A DNA stretch of 64,000 bases from Stutzerimonas stutzeri (GCF_024448955.1 NZ_JAMOIH010000003.1:248001-312000), one strand, 5' to 3'. Numbered from the stretch's first letter, positions 41,418 to 54,724 are shown. Numbers and translations: made by a program. The notes: generated from the sequence alone by a model not told the origin.

Positions 41418-41989
41418 TGGCCCGGATCAACCTTTTACCCTGGCGAGAGCAGCTTCGCGAAGAGCGTAAGCAGCGCTTTCTGGTTTCCCTCGCCGGCGTT
41501 GCAGTCCTGGCGGCGGGCCTGTTGTTTCTCGCAGATCAGTACCTCAATCACGCCATCGAGCGGCAGAACGCGCGGAACGACTTCGTTCGCAAGGAAATCG
41601 CCGTTCTGGATGCGCGAATCGCCGAGATCAAAGAGTTGCGTGAGCGTCGGCAGCAATTGCTCGAACGTATGAAGATCATTCAGGACCTGCAGGGCAATCG
41701 TCCCATCATTGGCAGGGTGTTCGATCAACTGGTACGTACGCTTCCCGATGGCGTGTATTTCACCGAGCTGAAAATGGCCGGCAAGAACATCGCAATCGTT
41801 GGCGGCGCGGAATCCAATAACCGGGTCTCAAACCTGATGCGCAATTTGGATGGATCTGAATGGCTGGAAGCGCCAAATCTGAACGAAGTGAAGGCTGTCA
41901 CTGCTGGTGCAGTGGATCAAGAAAACATGTTCCAGCTAACGGTGCAGCAGACGCAGCCGGCCGCAGCTGTTGAAGGAGATAAGCCATGA
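41417..41989 (+). CDS. pilN: Type IV pilus alignment protein PilN
   Basis: 190 residues. The conserved N-terminal ARINLLPWREQLREERKQRF binds PilM in the cytoplasm. A membrane helix follows (about 22-42), then a periplasmic coiled coil (about 50-85) and a ferredoxin-like domain. PilN dimerises with PilO. The start shares one base with the pilM stop (TGATG). Confidence 0.96.
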
Positions 41990-42609
41990 GTCTGGCTAGT
42001 TCTCTGGAAAGCCTGCGCAGTGTCGATCTTGCCGACCTGGATATGAACAACCTGGGCTCGTGGCCCGCCGCGGTGAAGGTTATCGCCGCAATATTGCTGA
42101 TGGTTCTGTTGCTCGGAGGGGGCTATTACTTCCATCTCAGCGACCTGCAAGCCGGGCTTGACCAGCAGAAGGCGCAAGAGGAGACCTTGAAGCAGCAGTT
42201 CTCGTCGAAGGCGTTCCAGGCTGCGAACCTCGAGGCGTACAAGGCGCAGATGGTGGAAATGGAGGCGTCGTTTGGCGCGTTGCTACGCCAGCTGCCTAGC
42301 GACACCGAAGTCCCAGGCTTGCTTGAAGACATCACTCATACCGGCTTGGGTAGCGGGCTCGAGTTCGAAGAAATCAAGCTGCAGCCAGAAGTTACCCAGC
42401 AGTTCTACATCGAACTGCCGATACAGATCAAAGTGGTTGGCGGTTACCACGATCTTGCGACTTTTGTCAGTGGCGTGGCGAGCCTACCGCGGATCGTCAC
42501 CCTGCATGACTTCGAGATCAAGCCTCTCAGCAAGGATTCTTCTTCCAAGCTGCACATGAGCATTCTGGCCAAGACCTACCGCTACAACGACAAGGGGCTG
42601 CAGAAATGA
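41986..42609 (+). CDS. pilO: Type IV pilus alignment protein PilO
   Basis: 207 residues with a cytoplasmic tail, a membrane helix (about 30-48, VKVIAAILLMVLLLGGGYYF), a coiled coil (about 52-100) and a periplasmic ferredoxin-like domain containing LPSDTEVPGLLEDITHTGLGSGLEF. It forms the heterodimer with PilN that supports PilP and PilQ. Overlaps pilN by 4 bases. Confidence 0.96.
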   Translation: MSLASSLESLRSVDLADLDMNNLGSWPAAVKVIAAILLMVLLLGGGYYFHLSDLQAGLDQQKAQEETLKQQFSSKAFQAANLEAYKAQMVEMEASFGALLRQLPSDTEVPGLLEDITHTGLGSGLEFEEIKLQPEVTQQFYIELPIQIKVVGGYHDLATFVSGVASLPRIVTLHDFEIKPLSKDSSSKLHMSILAKTYRYNDKGLQK

Positions 42610-43133
42610 ATGGAGCCCGAAATACCGCACTGGGCCTGGCTCTAGTTTTGCTGACTGGCTGTGGCGTCAGCGGTGACTTCGAGGATCTGCGCGCCTACAT
42701 GGACGACGTGCGGGCCAAGCCGAAAGGAACGATCGAGCCATTGCCGGCCTTCTTGCCATACGAAGCCTTCACCTATAGCGCGGCATCACTGCGGCACCCA
42801 TTCCAGCCGCCGATGAAGATCGATCTGACCCAGCGGCAGAAAGGGTCGAAAGACATTCGGCCTGACGAGACTCGCATCAAGCAGTTCCTCGAAGAGTTCA
42901 ATATTGAAAACTTCGTCATGGTCGGAACATTGACCAATGATGCCGGGCGATACGCCTTGATCAAAGGTGGTGACGGGGTTCACCGAGTCAAGGTCGGTGA
43001 CTATCTGGGGCGCAACCATGGCCGTATCGTTGAGATCAGCGAAGCCGAGGTGGATGTGCTCGAAATCGTTCCGGACGGAGAGGGTGGTTGGCTTGAGCGC
43101 CCGCGCAGCCTGACCTTGAAAGAGCGTTCTTGA
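42606..43133 (+). CDS. pilP: Type IV pilus lipoprotein PilP
   Basis: 175 residues. Lipobox LLTGCGVSGD places the lipidated Cys at about residue 19. A disordered linker follows (FLPYEAFTYSAASLRHPFQPP, which binds PilNO), then a small beta domain (about 85-160, FVMVGTLTNDAGRYALIKGGDGVHRVKVGDYLG) that docks on the N-domain of PilQ. Overlaps pilO by 4 bases. Confidence 0.96.
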   Translation: MNGARNTALGLALVLLTGCGVSGDFEDLRAYMDDVRAKPKGTIEPLPAFLPYEAFTYSAASLRHPFQPPMKIDLTQRQKGSKDIRPDETRIKQFLEEFNIENFVMVGTLTNDAGRYALIKGGDGVHRVKVGDYLGRNHGRIVEISEAEVDVLEIVPDGEGGWLERPRSLTLKERS

Positions 43134-43184
43134 GTCATGGCAAAAATGGAAAACCTTTACCGGTCTGCACAACGGAATCCTTCT

Positions 43185-45296
43185 ATGAATACCACTCTCT
43201 CTCGTCTCGGCTTGTCCCTGCTGGCGGCGATGATCTCGCCCGCGCTGCTGGCGGCGAACCTCAATGCACTCGATGTTGCTTCGCTGCCCGGTGACCGCGT
43301 TGAGCTGAAACTGGCCTTCGATGAACCTGTACCCACCCCGCGGGGCTATACGCTCGACCAGCCGGCGCGCATTGCGCTCGACCTGCCAGGTGTTTCCAGC
43401 AATCTGAAATCCAAAAACCACGAGCTTGGTGTCGGTAATGCCCGCAGTGTGACCGTAGTCGAGGCCCAAGGTCGCACGCGGCTCATCGTAAACCTCACAT
43501 CCTTGGTGCCTTATTCGACTCGTGTAGACGGAAACAATTTGTTCGTCGTGCTCGGTGAAAGCGGTGCAGCAACCGCGGCTGTAGCGGCCGCTCCGGTGGC
43601 GCCGCTACACAAGACAAAACCAACCGCGTCCGTGGCTGCGGGCAAGGCGATCAATAATATCGATTTCCGTCGTGGGGAAGATGGGGCCGGTAACGTCATC
43701 ATCACGCTGTCGGACCCGTCGATCAGTCCGAGCATTGAAGAGCAGGGCGGCAAAATTCGGGTCTCCTTCGCCAAGACGCAGCTGCCGGAATCGCTTCGTG
43801 TGAGGCTGGACGTGCAGGATTTCGCTACGCCGGTCAAATTCGTCGATTCCAGCAGTAAGGCCGAGGGTGCGAGTATCGCCATCGAGCCCAGCGGTCGTTA
43901 CGACTATCTGGCCTATCAGACGGACGACAAGCTGACCATCAGCGTCAAGCCGCTTAGTGAGTCCGATGTCGAGAAACGCAAGGCCGAGCACTTCACCTAT
44001 TCGGGAGAGAAGCTGTCGCTGAATTTCCAGGATATCGATGTCCGTTCGGTTCTTCAGTTGATTGCCGACTTCACCGATCTCAACCTGGTCGCCAGCGATA
44101 CCGTGCAAGGCAATATCACGCTGCGCCTGCAGAACGTGCCGTGGGATCAGGCGCTGGATCTGGTACTGAAAACCAAAGGGCTCGACAAGCGTCAGGTTGG
44201 CAACGTGCTGCTGGTGGCGCCAGCGGACGAGATCGCTGCACGTGAACGTCAGGAGTTGGAGTCCAAACGGCAGATTGCCGAACTGGCTCCGTTACGTCGC
44301 GAGGTCGTGCAGGTCAATTACGCCAAGGCATCGGATATAGCCAAGCTCTTTCAGTCGGTAACTGCAGTTCATGGGCAGGCTGACGATCGCGGCTCCATCG
44401 CGGTTGATGATCGTACGAACAACATAATCGCCTACCAGACCCAAGAGCGTCTGGATGAATTACGTCGCATCGTGACTCAGCTGGATATTCCAGTTCGACA
44501 GGTCATGATTGAGGCTCGAATCGTTGAGGCAAACGTTGGGTACGACAAGGCGCTTGGGGTTCGTTGGGGTGGTAACGTAGTGAACGATCAATGGAGTGCC
44601 TACGGGAAGGATGGCGCTAGAGCCTTCGACGATGACGGGATTTTGAGGCCGCCGGGCACGAAAGAGGTCGGCAATTATACTCTTGAGGAGGGAACGGCGC
44701 CGGTGCCTTTTGTCGACATGGGGGTACTAAACAGCACTTCCGGTGTCGGTATTGGCTTTATTTCGGACCACCTTTTATTGGACCTTCAGCTCTCTGCTAT
44801 GGAGAAAACCGGGAATGGAGAGGTGGTATCCCAGCCGAAGGTCATGACAGCGGACAAAGAAACAGCGAAGATTCTGAAAGGTACGGAAGTACCTTATCAG
44901 GAGGCCAGCTCCAGCGGTGCGACTAGCACTTCTTTTAAAGAAGCGGCCCTATCCTTAGAAGTTACCCCTCAAATCACGCCAGATAACCGTATTATCATGG
45001 AGGTCAAGGTGACTAAAGATGCACCAGACTTCCGCAACGCAGTAAATGGTGTTCCACCGATCGATAAGAACGAAGTCAACGCCAAGGTATTGGTGAACGA
45101 CGGAGAAACTGTTGTGATCGGTGGTGTATTCTCCAACAGTCAATCCAAAAGCGTGGACAAGGTTCCGTTTCTGGGTGACGTACCCTACCTTGGCCGCCTG
45201 TTCCGCCGCGACGTAGTGACGGATGCTAAGTCTGAGCTGCTGGTCTTCTTAACACCCAGAATCCTGAATCATCAGGCTATCGCAGTGAATCGCTGA
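43185..45296 (+). CDS. pilQ: Type IV pilus secretin PilQ
   Basis: 703 residues from ATG at 43185, which begins a signal peptide ([24 protein letters not shown]). ATG at 43137 would add 16 residues and lies 4 bases after the pilP stop; it cannot be excluded. Two AMIN domains (about 25-240) bind peptidoglycan, N0/N1 domains follow ([23 protein letters not shown]), then the secretin barrel (about 430-700) with [18 protein letters not shown] and [14 protein letters not shown]. It forms the outer-membrane pore for pili and DNA uptake. The secretin part has markedly lower GC than the rest (see findings). Confidence 0.96.
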   Translation: MNTTLSRLGLSLLAAMISPALLAANLNALDVASLPGDRVELKLAFDEPVPTPRGYTLDQPARIALDLPGVSSNLKSKNHELGVGNARSVTVVEAQGRTRLIVNLTSLVPYSTRVDGNNLFVVLGESGAATAAVAAAPVAPLHKTKPTASVAAGKAINNIDFRRGEDGAGNVIITLSDPSISPSIEEQGGKIRVSFAKTQLPESLRVRLDVQDFATPVKFVDSSSKAEGASIAIEPSGRYDYLAYQTDDKLTISVKPLSESDVEKRKAEHFTYSGEKLSLNFQDIDVRSVLQLIADFTDLNLVASDTVQGNITLRLQNVPWDQALDLVLKTKGLDKRQVGNVLLVAPADEIAARERQELESKRQIAELAPLRREVVQVNYAKASDIAKLFQSVTAVHGQADDRGSIAVDDRTNNIIAYQTQERLDELRRIVTQLDIPVRQVMIEARIVEANVGYDKALGVRWGGNVVNDQWSAYGKDGARAFDDDGILRPPGTKEVGNYTLEEGTAPVPFVDMGVLNSTSGVGIGFISDHLLLDLQLSAMEKTGNGEVVSQPKVMTADKETAKILKGTEVPYQEASSSGATSTSFKEAALSLEVTPQITPDNRIIMEVKVTKDAPDFRNAVNGVPPIDKNEVNAKVLVNDGETVVIGGVFSNSQSKSVDKVPFLGDVPYLGRLFRRDVVTDAKSELLVFLTPRILNHQAIAVNR

Positions 45297-45297
45297 T

Positions 45298-45846
45298 TTG
45301 GTTGAAAACATCATCCTCGTGGGCCCGATGGGGGCTGGCAAAAGCACCATCGGGCGCCTGCTCGCCAAGGAGCTTCGCCTCCCTTTTCGGGATTCCGACA
45401 AGGAGATCGAACAACGCACCGGTGCAAGCATCCCGCTGATCTTCGATGTCGAGGGAGAGCAGGGCTTCCGTGAAAGGGAACACGTCGCTATCAAGGAATT
45501 GTGCCAGATGGACGGCGTCGTGCTGGCAACTGGCGGTGGTGCGGTGCTCCGAGTGGACAATCGTCAGGTGTTATGTGCTGGCGGGCGGGTCATTTACCTT
45601 TGCACTTCGGTTGAGCAGCAGCTCGACCGCACCTCTCGGGACCGCAACCGTCCGCTGTTGCAAACGCCCAATCCCCGCGAGATTCTCACCAATCTGATGG
45701 CTGTGCGGGATCCGCTGTACCGTGAAATCGCGGACATTGTGGTCCAGACGGATGAGCGTCCCCCACGCCTGGTCGTGGTGGAAATCATTGGGCAGCTTCA
45801 AGCTCTAGCACCTCGTGAAAGCCTGGGTCGATCTGCGTTATCCTAG
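45298..45846 (+). CDS. aroK: Shikimate kinase
   Basis: 182 residues with TTG as start one base after the pilQ stop; no ATG or GTG fits before the P-loop [18 protein letters not shown]. Other conserved parts are the shikimate-binding [13 protein letters not shown] and the Walker B-like [10 protein letters not shown], and the lid region SRDRNRPLL. It phosphorylates shikimate at O3. Linkage pilQ-aroK-aroB is widespread in gammaproteobacteria. Confidence 0.95.
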   Translation: MVENIILVGPMGAGKSTIGRLLAKELRLPFRDSDKEIEQRTGASIPLIFDVEGEQGFREREHVAIKELCQMDGVVLATGGGAVLRVDNRQVLCAGGRVIYLCTSVEQQLDRTSRDRNRPLLQTPNPREILTNLMAVRDPLYREIADIVVQTDERPPRLVVVEIIGQLQALAPRESLGRSALS

Positions 45847-45869
45847 CGCCCTTTAATCGTGGGGCCCCT

Positions 45870-46973
45870 ATGCAGACTCTACATGTCGACCTCGGCGAGC
45901 GAAGCTATCCGATATTCATTGGCGAGCAGCTCATCGATCGTGGTGATCTGTTGTCCCGTCACATCCGCGGCAAGCAGGTTGCGATCGTTACCAACGATAC
46001 CGTTGCGCCACTCTATCTTGAGCGGCTTTCGCGCAGTCTCGCTGATTATTCGGTCACTTCTGTGGTTCTTCCAGACGGAGAAGCGCACAAGAACTGGCAA
46101 ACCCTGCAGTCGATTTTCGATGGATTGCTGACGGCCAGGCATGACCGCAACACGACAGTCATCGCGTTGGGTGGCGGGGTCATAGGCGACATGGCTGGTT
46201 TTGCAGCCGCCTGCTACCAGCGTGGCGTTGATTTCATTCAAGTCCCGACGACACTGCTGTCTCAGGTCGATTCGTCCGTGGGCGGCAAGACGGGCATCAA
46301 TCACCCGCTCGGCAAGAACATGGTCGGTGCCTTCTACCAGCCGCAGGCTGTGCTGATCGACACCGCGACCTTATCGACCCTTCCGCCGCGCGAGTTGTCA
46401 GCCGGCCTGGCTGAAGTGATCAAGTATGGCCTGATCTGCGACGAGCCGTTCCTGGGGTGGCTCGAAGATAATATCGACTCGCTTCGCAGACTTGATCAAG
46501 CGGCGCTTACCGAAGCTATACGGCGCTCATGCGCGGCGAAGGCCAGGGTGGTGGGTGCGGATGAGCGGGAGTCAGGCATTCGCGCCACGCTCAATCTCGG
46601 CCATACCTTCGGGCATGCCATCGAGACTCAACAGGGCTACGGCGTGTGGTTGCATGGTGAAGCCGTATCGGCGGGTACGGTCATGGCCCTCGAAATGTCG
46701 CGGCAACTCGGGTGGATTTCCGCCAATGAGCGTGACCGAGCCGTACGTTTACTGGCGCGCGCCGGCCTGCCTGTAGTACCGCCAACCAATATGAGCGCCG
46801 CGGATTTTCTTCAGCACATGGCGGTCGACAAGAAGGTTCTGAACGGGAAGTTGAGGTTGGTGCTGCTCAAGCGGTTGGGCGAAGCCGTAGTAACGGGTGA
46901 CTTTCCTCGCCAGATGCTGGAAGCCACATTGAACGTCAATTACGACGCGCTTGCCCAAGAGCCGAACATTTAA
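45870..46973 (+). CDS. aroB: 3-dehydroquinate synthase
   Basis: 367 residues. Converts DAHP to 3-dehydroquinate with NAD+ and Zn2+. NAD-binding [23 protein letters not shown] (about 95-117) and the substrate block [29 protein letters not shown] are diagnostic. Zinc ligands are in the Glu of [13 protein letters not shown] and the His residues of [10 protein letters not shown] and WLHGEAV. 23 bases from aroK and 9 from the SPOR gene, so one operon. Confidence 0.97.
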   Translation: MQTLHVDLGERSYPIFIGEQLIDRGDLLSRHIRGKQVAIVTNDTVAPLYLERLSRSLADYSVTSVVLPDGEAHKNWQTLQSIFDGLLTARHDRNTTVIALGGGVIGDMAGFAAACYQRGVDFIQVPTTLLSQVDSSVGGKTGINHPLGKNMVGAFYQPQAVLIDTATLSTLPPRELSAGLAEVIKYGLICDEPFLGWLEDNIDSLRRLDQAALTEAIRRSCAAKARVVGADERESGIRATLNLGHTFGHAIETQQGYGVWLHGEAVSAGTVMALEMSRQLGWISANERDRAVRLLARAGLPVVPPTNMSAADFLQHMAVDKKVLNGKLRLVLLKRLGEAVVTGDFPRQMLEATLNVNYDALAQEPNI

Positions 46974-46982
46974 GAGATGTCC

Positions 46983-48497
46983 ATGACCAGTTTGTCTGCT
47001 GACGATTCCTACCTGAACCATTATGGCTTCAGTCACGATCCTTTCGCCGCTCGTGTGCCAGGCTTCAAGTTCTTTCCTGCTCAGCGCAAGCCCGTGTTGG
47101 GGCAGCTGCATCATCTTGCCCGCTACAGCCAGTTGCTATTGGTGGTGACGGGTCCGGAAGGGAGCGGCAAGACACTGGTGCGCCAGGCGCTCGTTGCGAG
47201 CAGCAACAAGCAGGCGGTTCAGAGCGTGGTCATTTCGCCTCAGGATACCCTCGATTCCAATCTCGTCCTGCAACAGATCGCGCAGGCGCTTGGCAGCCAG
47301 CGGGCCGACTTCGACTCGATCATGGCGCAGATCATTCAATTAGCGCTCACCGGGCAGGAGGTCTATCTGCTGGTCGACGACGCTGAGCGGCTGACGGGCG
47401 CTGCGGTCGAGACGCTGTTGCGATTGGCCCAGGGTAGCCCCGAAGGCAGGCCGCATGTCTTTCTGTTTGGTGAACAAGCCTTGGTGGCGCGCCTGGAGGC
47501 GCTGGTCGAGGGTGAGGAGCGCTTTCATGTGATCGCACTTCAGCCGTACGAAGAAGACGAGACCCGTGAATATCTGACGTTGCGCCTGGAAGGCGCCGGG
47601 GGCGGGCTGGAGTGTTTCAGCGAAGACCAGATTTCGCGAATCCATGAGCATTCCGGTGGCTGGCCTGGTGCGATAAATCAGATAGCACGCGACGAGCTCG
47701 TCGATGCCATGCAGCAGTCCAAAGCGAATCGGAAGTCGACTGGCTGGAGTTTGCCGCTGCCCATGAAGCACCTGCTGGCTTTGGCGGCGGTCGTTCTTGT
47801 CGTCGTCATTGCGTTATTCATGCGTGACTCCGGTGATCAATCAGTGGCTCCGGCCACGACCAGCTTGCCGCTCGATGCAGGGGGCGCTGCGGATATACGT
47901 TCGCCGGAATCATCGACCGAGGAGCCGGGCGGTGACGAAAGCCCTGCAGCCGAGGTCGTTCAGTCCGAGCCTGATCAGCCAATCGTCCGCGAACCTCTTG
48001 CAGCTGCCGGCGGCCTAGAGTCGGACAGTTCACCGGTCCTGATTGAAGAAGAGCCCGCAATCGTCAGCGAGCCGTTACGCAATACCGCACCAGCTCCTAC
48101 GGCTGCGGGTAGCGCCACGATCCAGCGCCCTGCGGTCGAACCTGCGCCGCCTGTCGAGACGCCTCGGGAGCCGGTGCAGCCGTCGGTTGCGAAGCCTGAT
48201 GCGCCTGCCTCTACGGCGAGCTGGTACGCCAATCAGCCCAAAACCAACTACCTGATACAGGTGCTGGGGACGCGTACCCAAAGCAACGCCGAGGCGTTGG
48301 TGAAACAACACGGTGAAAGCTACCGGTATTTCGTCAAGCAGCATGAGGGCAAGCCGCTATACGTGGTTACTTATAGCTCCTTTTCCAGCCGCAATGCAGC
48401 GCTTGAAGCCATCAAGACTCTGCCGGCCTCGTTGAGGTCGGGTAAGCCATGGGCGCGGAGTTTCGCTAGCGTGCAGCAAGAGATCCAAGCTCGCTAA
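46983..48497 (+). CDS. AAA-SPOR membrane protein (DamX-like)
   Basis: 504 residues from ATG at 46983 (AAGAG six bases upstream); ATG at 46977 would add two residues. The N-terminal AAA+ domain has Walker A VVTGPEGSGKTLVRQAL (about 60) and Walker B VYLLVDDAERL. A membrane helix lies at about 263-281 (LLALAAVVLVVVIALF), then an acidic Pro/Ala-rich linker and a SPOR domain (about 415-495, TNYLIQVLGTRTQSNAEALVKQH). This ATPase-SPOR fusion next to aroB is the DamX family, linked to cell division. A hairpin follows the stop. Confidence 0.9.
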   Translation: MTSLSADDSYLNHYGFSHDPFAARVPGFKFFPAQRKPVLGQLHHLARYSQLLLVVTGPEGSGKTLVRQALVASSNKQAVQSVVISPQDTLDSNLVLQQIAQALGSQRADFDSIMAQIIQLALTGQEVYLLVDDAERLTGAAVETLLRLAQGSPEGRPHVFLFGEQALVARLEALVEGEERFHVIALQPYEEDETREYLTLRLEGAGGGLECFSEDQISRIHEHSGGWPGAINQIARDELVDAMQQSKANRKSTGWSLPLPMKHLLALAAVVLVVVIALFMRDSGDQSVAPATTSLPLDAGGAADIRSPESSTEEPGGDESPAAEVVQSEPDQPIVREPLAAAGGLESDSSPVLIEEEPAIVSEPLRNTAPAPTAAGSATIQRPAVEPAPPVETPREPVQPSVAKPDAPASTASWYANQPKTNYLIQVLGTRTQSNAEALVKQHGESYRYFVKQHEGKPLYVVTYSSFSSRNAALEAIKTLPASLRSGKPWARSFASVQQEIQAR

Positions 48498-48503
48498 AAA
48501 TAC

Positions 48504-48538
48504 GCCCCAAAAAGGTGCGCAATGCACCTTTTTGGGGC
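48504..48538. terminator. Perfect 15-bp hairpin between damX-like gene and gltB
   Basis: Arms at 48504-48518 (GCCCCAAAAAGGTGC) and 48524-48538 are fully complementary around GCAAT. On the plus strand it is followed by TTGC and an A-run, not a T-run; on the minus strand a TTTTT lies three bases after the stem. It may still end the upstream transcript or act in the gltB leader. Confidence 0.5.
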
Positions 48539-48671
48539 TTGCAAAAAAAAATTGTGTCGTTCTAGCCGGCTTTGTAAACTGCTCCCCCTTTTGCCCACGT
48601 GTATGACGGGGTGGTTTCGTGCGCCGTCAATAAGGGGTTGATTTACAACGTATTTAGCTGGTGGAGTGCCT

Positions 48672-51600
48672 ATGAGAGCAGGTCTTTTTCGTCCTGAAGA
48701 GTTCAAGGATAACTGCGGCTTCGGTTTGATCGCCCACATGCAGGGCGAGGCAAGCCATCACCTGCTTCAGACCGCCATTCAATCCCTCACTTGCATGACT
48801 CACCGCGGTGGCATCAACGCCGACGGTAAAACCGGCGATGGCTGCGGCCTGCTGATGCAGAAGCCCGATGGGTTCCTGCGAGCCATGGCCAAACAGCATT
48901 TTGATGTAGACCTACCGGCACTCTATGCCGTCGGCATGATCTTTCTCAGCCAGGACGCGGCCAAGGCCGATGCGGCCCGCGCCTGCTTCAACGAACAGAT
49001 CGCCGCGAAAGGGCTGACCCTGGTCGGCTGGCGTGAAGTTCCGGTCGATACCAGCGTGCTGGGCCGCCTGGCGCTGGAACGTCTGCCGCGCATAGAACAG
49101 GTGTTCGTCTCGGCTGAAGGCCTGTCCGAGCGCGACTTCGGTATCAAGCTGTTCTTCGCGCGCCGGCGTGCCGAAGTTGTGCTGGCCGCCGACAGGGAAT
49201 TCTATGTTTGCAGCTTTTCCGACAAGGACATCATCTACAAAGGCCTGATGATGCCGGCCGATCTGGCGCAGTTCTATCCCGATCTCGGCGACGAGCGTCT
49301 GGCGACCGCCATTTGCGTGTTCCATCAGCGTTTCTCCACCAACACGATGCCGCAGTGGCCGCTCGCTCAGCCGTTCCGCTTCCTGGCCCACAACGGTGAA
49401 ATCAACACCATCACCGGTAACCGCAACTGGGCTCAGGCGCGTCGCCTGAAATTCGCCAACGAATTGCTGCCGGATCTGGAGAACCTCGATCCGCTGGTCG
49501 TCAACCGCACCGGTTCCGACTCGTCGAGCATGGACAACATGTTGGAGCTGCTGGTGACCGGCGGCATGGATCTGTTCCGTAGCCTGCGCATGATCATTCC
49601 GCCGGCCTGGCAGAACGTCGAAACCATGGATCCGGACCTGCGCGCTTTCTACGAATACAACTCGATGCACATGGAGGCCTGGGATGGTCCGGCCGGTGTA
49701 GTACTCACTGATGGCCGCCATGCAATCTGCCTGCTCGACCGCAACGGTCTACGCCCGGCGCGCTGGGTCACCACCACCAACGGCTACATCACCCTGGCCT
49801 CGGAAGTCGGCGTGTGGGACTACAAGCCCGAGGATGTCATCGCCAAGGGCCGTGTTGGTCCGGGCCAGATTCTGGCCGTCGATACCCAAACCGGTCAGGT
49901 ATTGCACACGGACGACATCGACAATCGTCTGAAATCCCAACATCCCTACAAGAAGTGGTTGCGTCAGAACGCGCTGCGCATCCAGTCGACCCTGGACGAT
50001 AACGATCATGGTTCGGCGTTCTACGATGCCGATCAGCTCAAGCAGTACATGAAGATGTTCCAGGTCACCTTCGAGGAGCGTGACCAAGTGCTGCGCCCAT
50101 TGGCCGAGCAAGGCCAGGAAGCGGTCGGCTCCATGGGCGATGACACGCCGATGGCGGTGCTGTCGCGGCGGGTGCGTTCGCCGTTCGACTACTTCCGCCA
50201 GCAGTTCGCGCAAGTTACCAACCCGCCGATCGATCCGCTGCGCGAAGCCATCGTGATGTCGCTGGAAACCTGTCTGGGTGCAGAGCGCAACGTCTTCGAG
50301 GAAACTGCCGATCACGCCAACCGGGCGATCCTGACCACGCCGATTATCTCGCCGGCCAAGTGGCGGACCATCATGGAGCTCGACCGGCCGGGGTTCGAAC
50401 GCCAGCTGATCGATCTTAATTACGAGGAATCATTCGGTCTCGAAGCAGCAGTGCGCAACATCGCCGATCAGGCCGAAGAGGCGGTGCGCGGCGGCAAGGT
50501 GCTGCTGGTCCTGAGCGATCGCCACATTGCGCCGGGCAAGTTGCCAGTGCATGCATCGCTGGCGGTGGGGGCAGTGCACCATCGACTGATCGAGACCGGG
50601 CTGCGCTGCGATTGCAACATTCTGGTCGAGACCGCGAGTGCTCGCGATCCGCATCAATTCGCTGTGCTGATCGGCTTCGGCGCGACGGCGGTTTACCCGT
50701 TCCTCGCTTACGAGGTGCTGGGCGATCTGATCCGCACCGGCGAAGTGCTGGGTGACCTGTACGAAGTGTTCAAGCACTACCGCAAGGGCATCACCAAGGG
50801 CCTGCTGAAAATCATCTCGAAGATGGGCATCTCGACCATCACCTCGTACCGCGGTGCCCAGCTGTTCGAAGCCGTGGGTCTGGCAGACGAAGTGGTCGAC
50901 CTCAGCTTCCGTGGCGTTGCCAGCCGTATCAAGGGCGCGCGCTTCGTCGATCTTGAAGCCGAACAGAAGGCGCTCGCGGCGGAGGCCTGGAGCAATCGCA
51001 AGCCGATCCAGCAGGGCGGTCTGTTGAAGTTCGTTTATGGCGGTGAGTATCACGCCTACAACCCCGACGTGGTCGCGGCGCTGCAGGTTGCAGTGCAGCA
51101 GGGCGATTACAGCCGTTTCAAGGAATACACCGCGCTGGTCGATCAGCGTCCCGTAGCCATGCTGCGTGACCTGCTCGAACTCAAGGTCGCGGAGCAGCCG
51201 CTGGCGCTCGAAGAAGTCGAACCGCTGGAGCAGATCCTCAAGCGCTTCGACTCGGCCGGTATCTCGCTCGGCGCGCTGTCGCCCGAGGCGCATGAGGCGA
51301 TCGCCGCGGCGATGAACCGCATCGGTGCGCGCTCCAACTCCGGCGAAGGTGGTGAAGATCCGGCGCGCTACGGCACCGAACGCAGCTCGAAGATCAAGCA
51401 AGTAGCGACAGGTCGCTTCGGTGTCACTCCGGAGTATCTGGTCAACGCCGAGGTGTTGCAGATCAAGGTCGCGCAAGGCGCCAAGCCTGGCGAGGGCGGC
51501 CAGCTGCCAGGCGGCAAAGTCAACGGTCTAATCGCCAAGCTGCGTTACGCGGTGCCGGGAGTCACGCTGATTTCGCCGCCGCCGCACCATGACATCTATT

Positions 51601-53123
51601 CGATTGAAGACCTGGCTCAGTTGATCTTCGACCTCAAGCAGGTCAACCCCAAGGCGCTGGTGTCGGTCAAGCTCGTGGCCGAGCCCGGCGTCGGCACCAT
51701 CGCGGCCGGCGTGGCCAAGGCTTACGCTGATCTGATCACCATCTCCGGTTATGACGGCGGTACTGGCGCCTCGCCGCTGACCTCGATTCGCTACGCCGGC
51801 TCGCCTTGGGAGCTGGGCCTGGCCGAGACGCACCAGACGCTGCGCGGCAACGACCTGCGCGGCAAGGTCCGGGTGCAGACCGACGGCGGTCTGAAGACCG
51901 GTCTCGATGTAGTCAAGGCGGCTATTCTCGGTGCCGAGAGCTTCGGCTTCGGCACCGCGCCGATGATCGCGCTGGGCTGCAAGTACCTGCGCATCTGCCA
52001 TCTGAACAACTGCGCCACCGGTGTGGCCACGCAGAACGATCAGCTGCGCAAGGACCATTTCATCGGCACCGTCGATATGGTGGTCAACTTCTTCACCTTC
52101 GTCGCCGAAGAAACCCGCGAGTGGCTGGCGAGGCTGGGCGTGCGCAGCCTGCAGGAGTTGATTGGTCGTACCGATCTGCTCGAAGTGCTGCCAGGCGACA
52201 CCGCCAAGCAGAACCATCTGGACCTGACGCCGCTGCTCGGCAGCGATCACATCCCCGCCGACAAACCCCAGTTTTGCGAAGTGGAGAAGAATCCACCGTT
52301 CGATCAGGGGCTGCTGGCCGAAGAAATGGTCAAGCTCGCTCGCGCAGCCATCGATGACAAGAGTGGCGGCGAATTCGAATTGGAAATTTGCAACTGCGAC
52401 CGTTCCATCGGTGCGCGCGTGTCCGGTGAAATCGCTCGGCTACATGGCAACCAGGGCATGAAAAATGCGCCGATCACCTTCCGCTTCAAGGGCACGGCGG
52501 GCCAGAGCTTCGGCGTCTGGAACGCTGGCGGCCTGAACATGTATCTGGAAGGCGACGCCAACGACTACGTCGGTAAAGGCATGACCGGCGGCAAGCTGGT
52601 CATTACTCCGCCGAAGAGCAGCGTGTTCGAGTCGCAGCAGTCGGCCATCGTCGGCAATACCTGCCTGTATGGCGCAACTGGCGGCAAGCTGTTTGCGAGC
52701 GGTACTGCAGGTGAGCGTTTCGCCGTGCGTAACTCCGGTGCGCATGCGGTCGTGGAAGGCACGGGCGATCATTGCTGCGAATACATGACGGGCGGCTTCG
52801 TCTGTGTCCTTGGCAAGACCGGCTACAACTTCGGCTCTGGCATGACGGGCGGTTTCGCCTATGTGCTCGACATGGATAACAGTTTCATCGACCGGGTGAA
52901 CAACGAGCTGGTCAACCTGCAACGCATCACCGGTGAGGCGATGGAGGCCTATCGCAGCCACCTGCAGGGCGTGCTGCGTGAATACGTGGCCGAAACCGGG
53001 AGCGAATGGGGCGCCGAGCTGCTGGAAGATCTGGACGACTACCTGCGCCGCTTCTGGCTGGTCAAGCCGAAGGCGGCCAACCTGGCGTCGTTGCTGTCGA
53101 CCACCCGAGCGAATCCACAATAA
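48672..53123 (+). CDS. gltB: Glutamate synthase large subunit
   Basis: 1483 residues from ATG at 48672 (TGGAG upstream). The Ntn glutaminase domain starts at Cys15 after a short propeptide ([13 protein letters not shown]), so the protein is processed. The FMN/synthase domain (about 850-1200) has [11 protein letters not shown] and [20 protein letters not shown]. The 3Fe-4S cysteines are in [20 protein letters not shown] (about 1100). The C-terminal GXGXG beta-helix has repeated Gly motifs (GMTGGKLVI and [10 protein letters not shown]). With GltD it makes two glutamates from glutamine and 2-oxoglutarate. A leader of about 130 bases follows the hairpin. Confidence 0.98.
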   Translation: MRAGLFRPEEFKDNCGFGLIAHMQGEASHHLLQTAIQSLTCMTHRGGINADGKTGDGCGLLMQKPDGFLRAMAKQHFDVDLPALYAVGMIFLSQDAAKADAARACFNEQIAAKGLTLVGWREVPVDTSVLGRLALERLPRIEQVFVSAEGLSERDFGIKLFFARRRAEVVLAADREFYVCSFSDKDIIYKGLMMPADLAQFYPDLGDERLATAICVFHQRFSTNTMPQWPLAQPFRFLAHNGEINTITGNRNWAQARRLKFANELLPDLENLDPLVVNRTGSDSSSMDNMLELLVTGGMDLFRSLRMIIPPAWQNVETMDPDLRAFYEYNSMHMEAWDGPAGVVLTDGRHAICLLDRNGLRPARWVTTTNGYITLASEVGVWDYKPEDVIAKGRVGPGQILAVDTQTGQVLHTDDIDNRLKSQHPYKKWLRQNALRIQSTLDDNDHGSAFYDADQLKQYMKMFQVTFEERDQVLRPLAEQGQEAVGSMGDDTPMAVLSRRVRSPFDYFRQQFAQVTNPPIDPLREAIVMSLETCLGAERNVFEETADHANRAILTTPIISPAKWRTIMELDRPGFERQLIDLNYEESFGLEAAVRNIADQAEEAVRGGKVLLVLSDRHIAPGKLPVHASLAVGAVHHRLIETGLRCDCNILVETASARDPHQFAVLIGFGATAVYPFLAYEVLGDLIRTGEVLGDLYEVFKHYRKGITKGLLKIISKMGISTITSYRGAQLFEAVGLADEVVDLSFRGVASRIKGARFVDLEAEQKALAAEAWSNRKPIQQGGLLKFVYGGEYHAYNPDVVAALQVAVQQGDYSRFKEYTALVDQRPVAMLRDLLELKVAEQPLALEEVEPLEQILKRFDSAGISLGALSPEAHEAIAAAMNRIGARSNSGEGGEDPARYGTERSSKIKQVATGRFGVTPEYLVNAEVLQIKVAQGAKPGEGGQLPGGKVNGLIAKLRYAVPGVTLISPPPHHDIYSIEDLAQLIFDLKQVNPKALVSVKLVAEPGVGTIAAGVAKAYADLITISGYDGGTGASPLTSIRYAGSPWELGLAETHQTLRGNDLRGKVRVQTDGGLKTGLDVVKAAILGAESFGFGTAPMIALGCKYLRICHLNNCATGVATQNDQLRKDHFIGTVDMVVNFFTFVAEETREWLARLGVRSLQELIGRTDLLEVLPGDTAKQNHLDLTPLLGSDHIPADKPQFCEVEKNPPFDQGLLAEEMVKLARAAIDDKSGGEFELEICNCDRSIGARVSGEIARLHGNQGMKNAPITFRFKGTAGQSFGVWNAGGLNMYLEGDANDYVGKGMTGGKLVITPPKSSVFESQQSAIVGNTCLYGATGGKLFASGTAGERFAVRNSGAHAVVEGTGDHCCEYMTGGFVCVLGKTGYNFGSGMTGGFAYVLDMDNSFIDRVNNELVNLQRITGEAMEAYRSHLQGVLREYVAETGSEWGAELLEDLDDYLRRFWLVKPKAANLASLLSTTRANPQ

Positions 53124-53124
53124 A

Positions 53125-54653
<1,529 letters not shown>

Positions 54654-54654
54654 A

Positions 54655-54724
54655 ACGCAGCTGGAAGCCTGAAGCGGGAAGCAAGACCGCTTTGGGCTTC
54701 GGTCCACGCTTCCTGCTAGCGCTC
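54655..54724. repeat. Intergenic GGAAGC/GCTTCC inverted repeat
   Basis: AGCGGGAAGCAAG and CACGCTTCCTGCTAGCGCT are imperfect inverted copies with related words around them (CTGGAAGCCTGAAGC). Same word family as other gaps in the window. Lies directly after gltD. Confidence 0.4.

Noticed and set aside
50430-51476. 348-codon open frame opposite gltB
   Set aside because: Antisense shadow inside the glutamate synthase gene.
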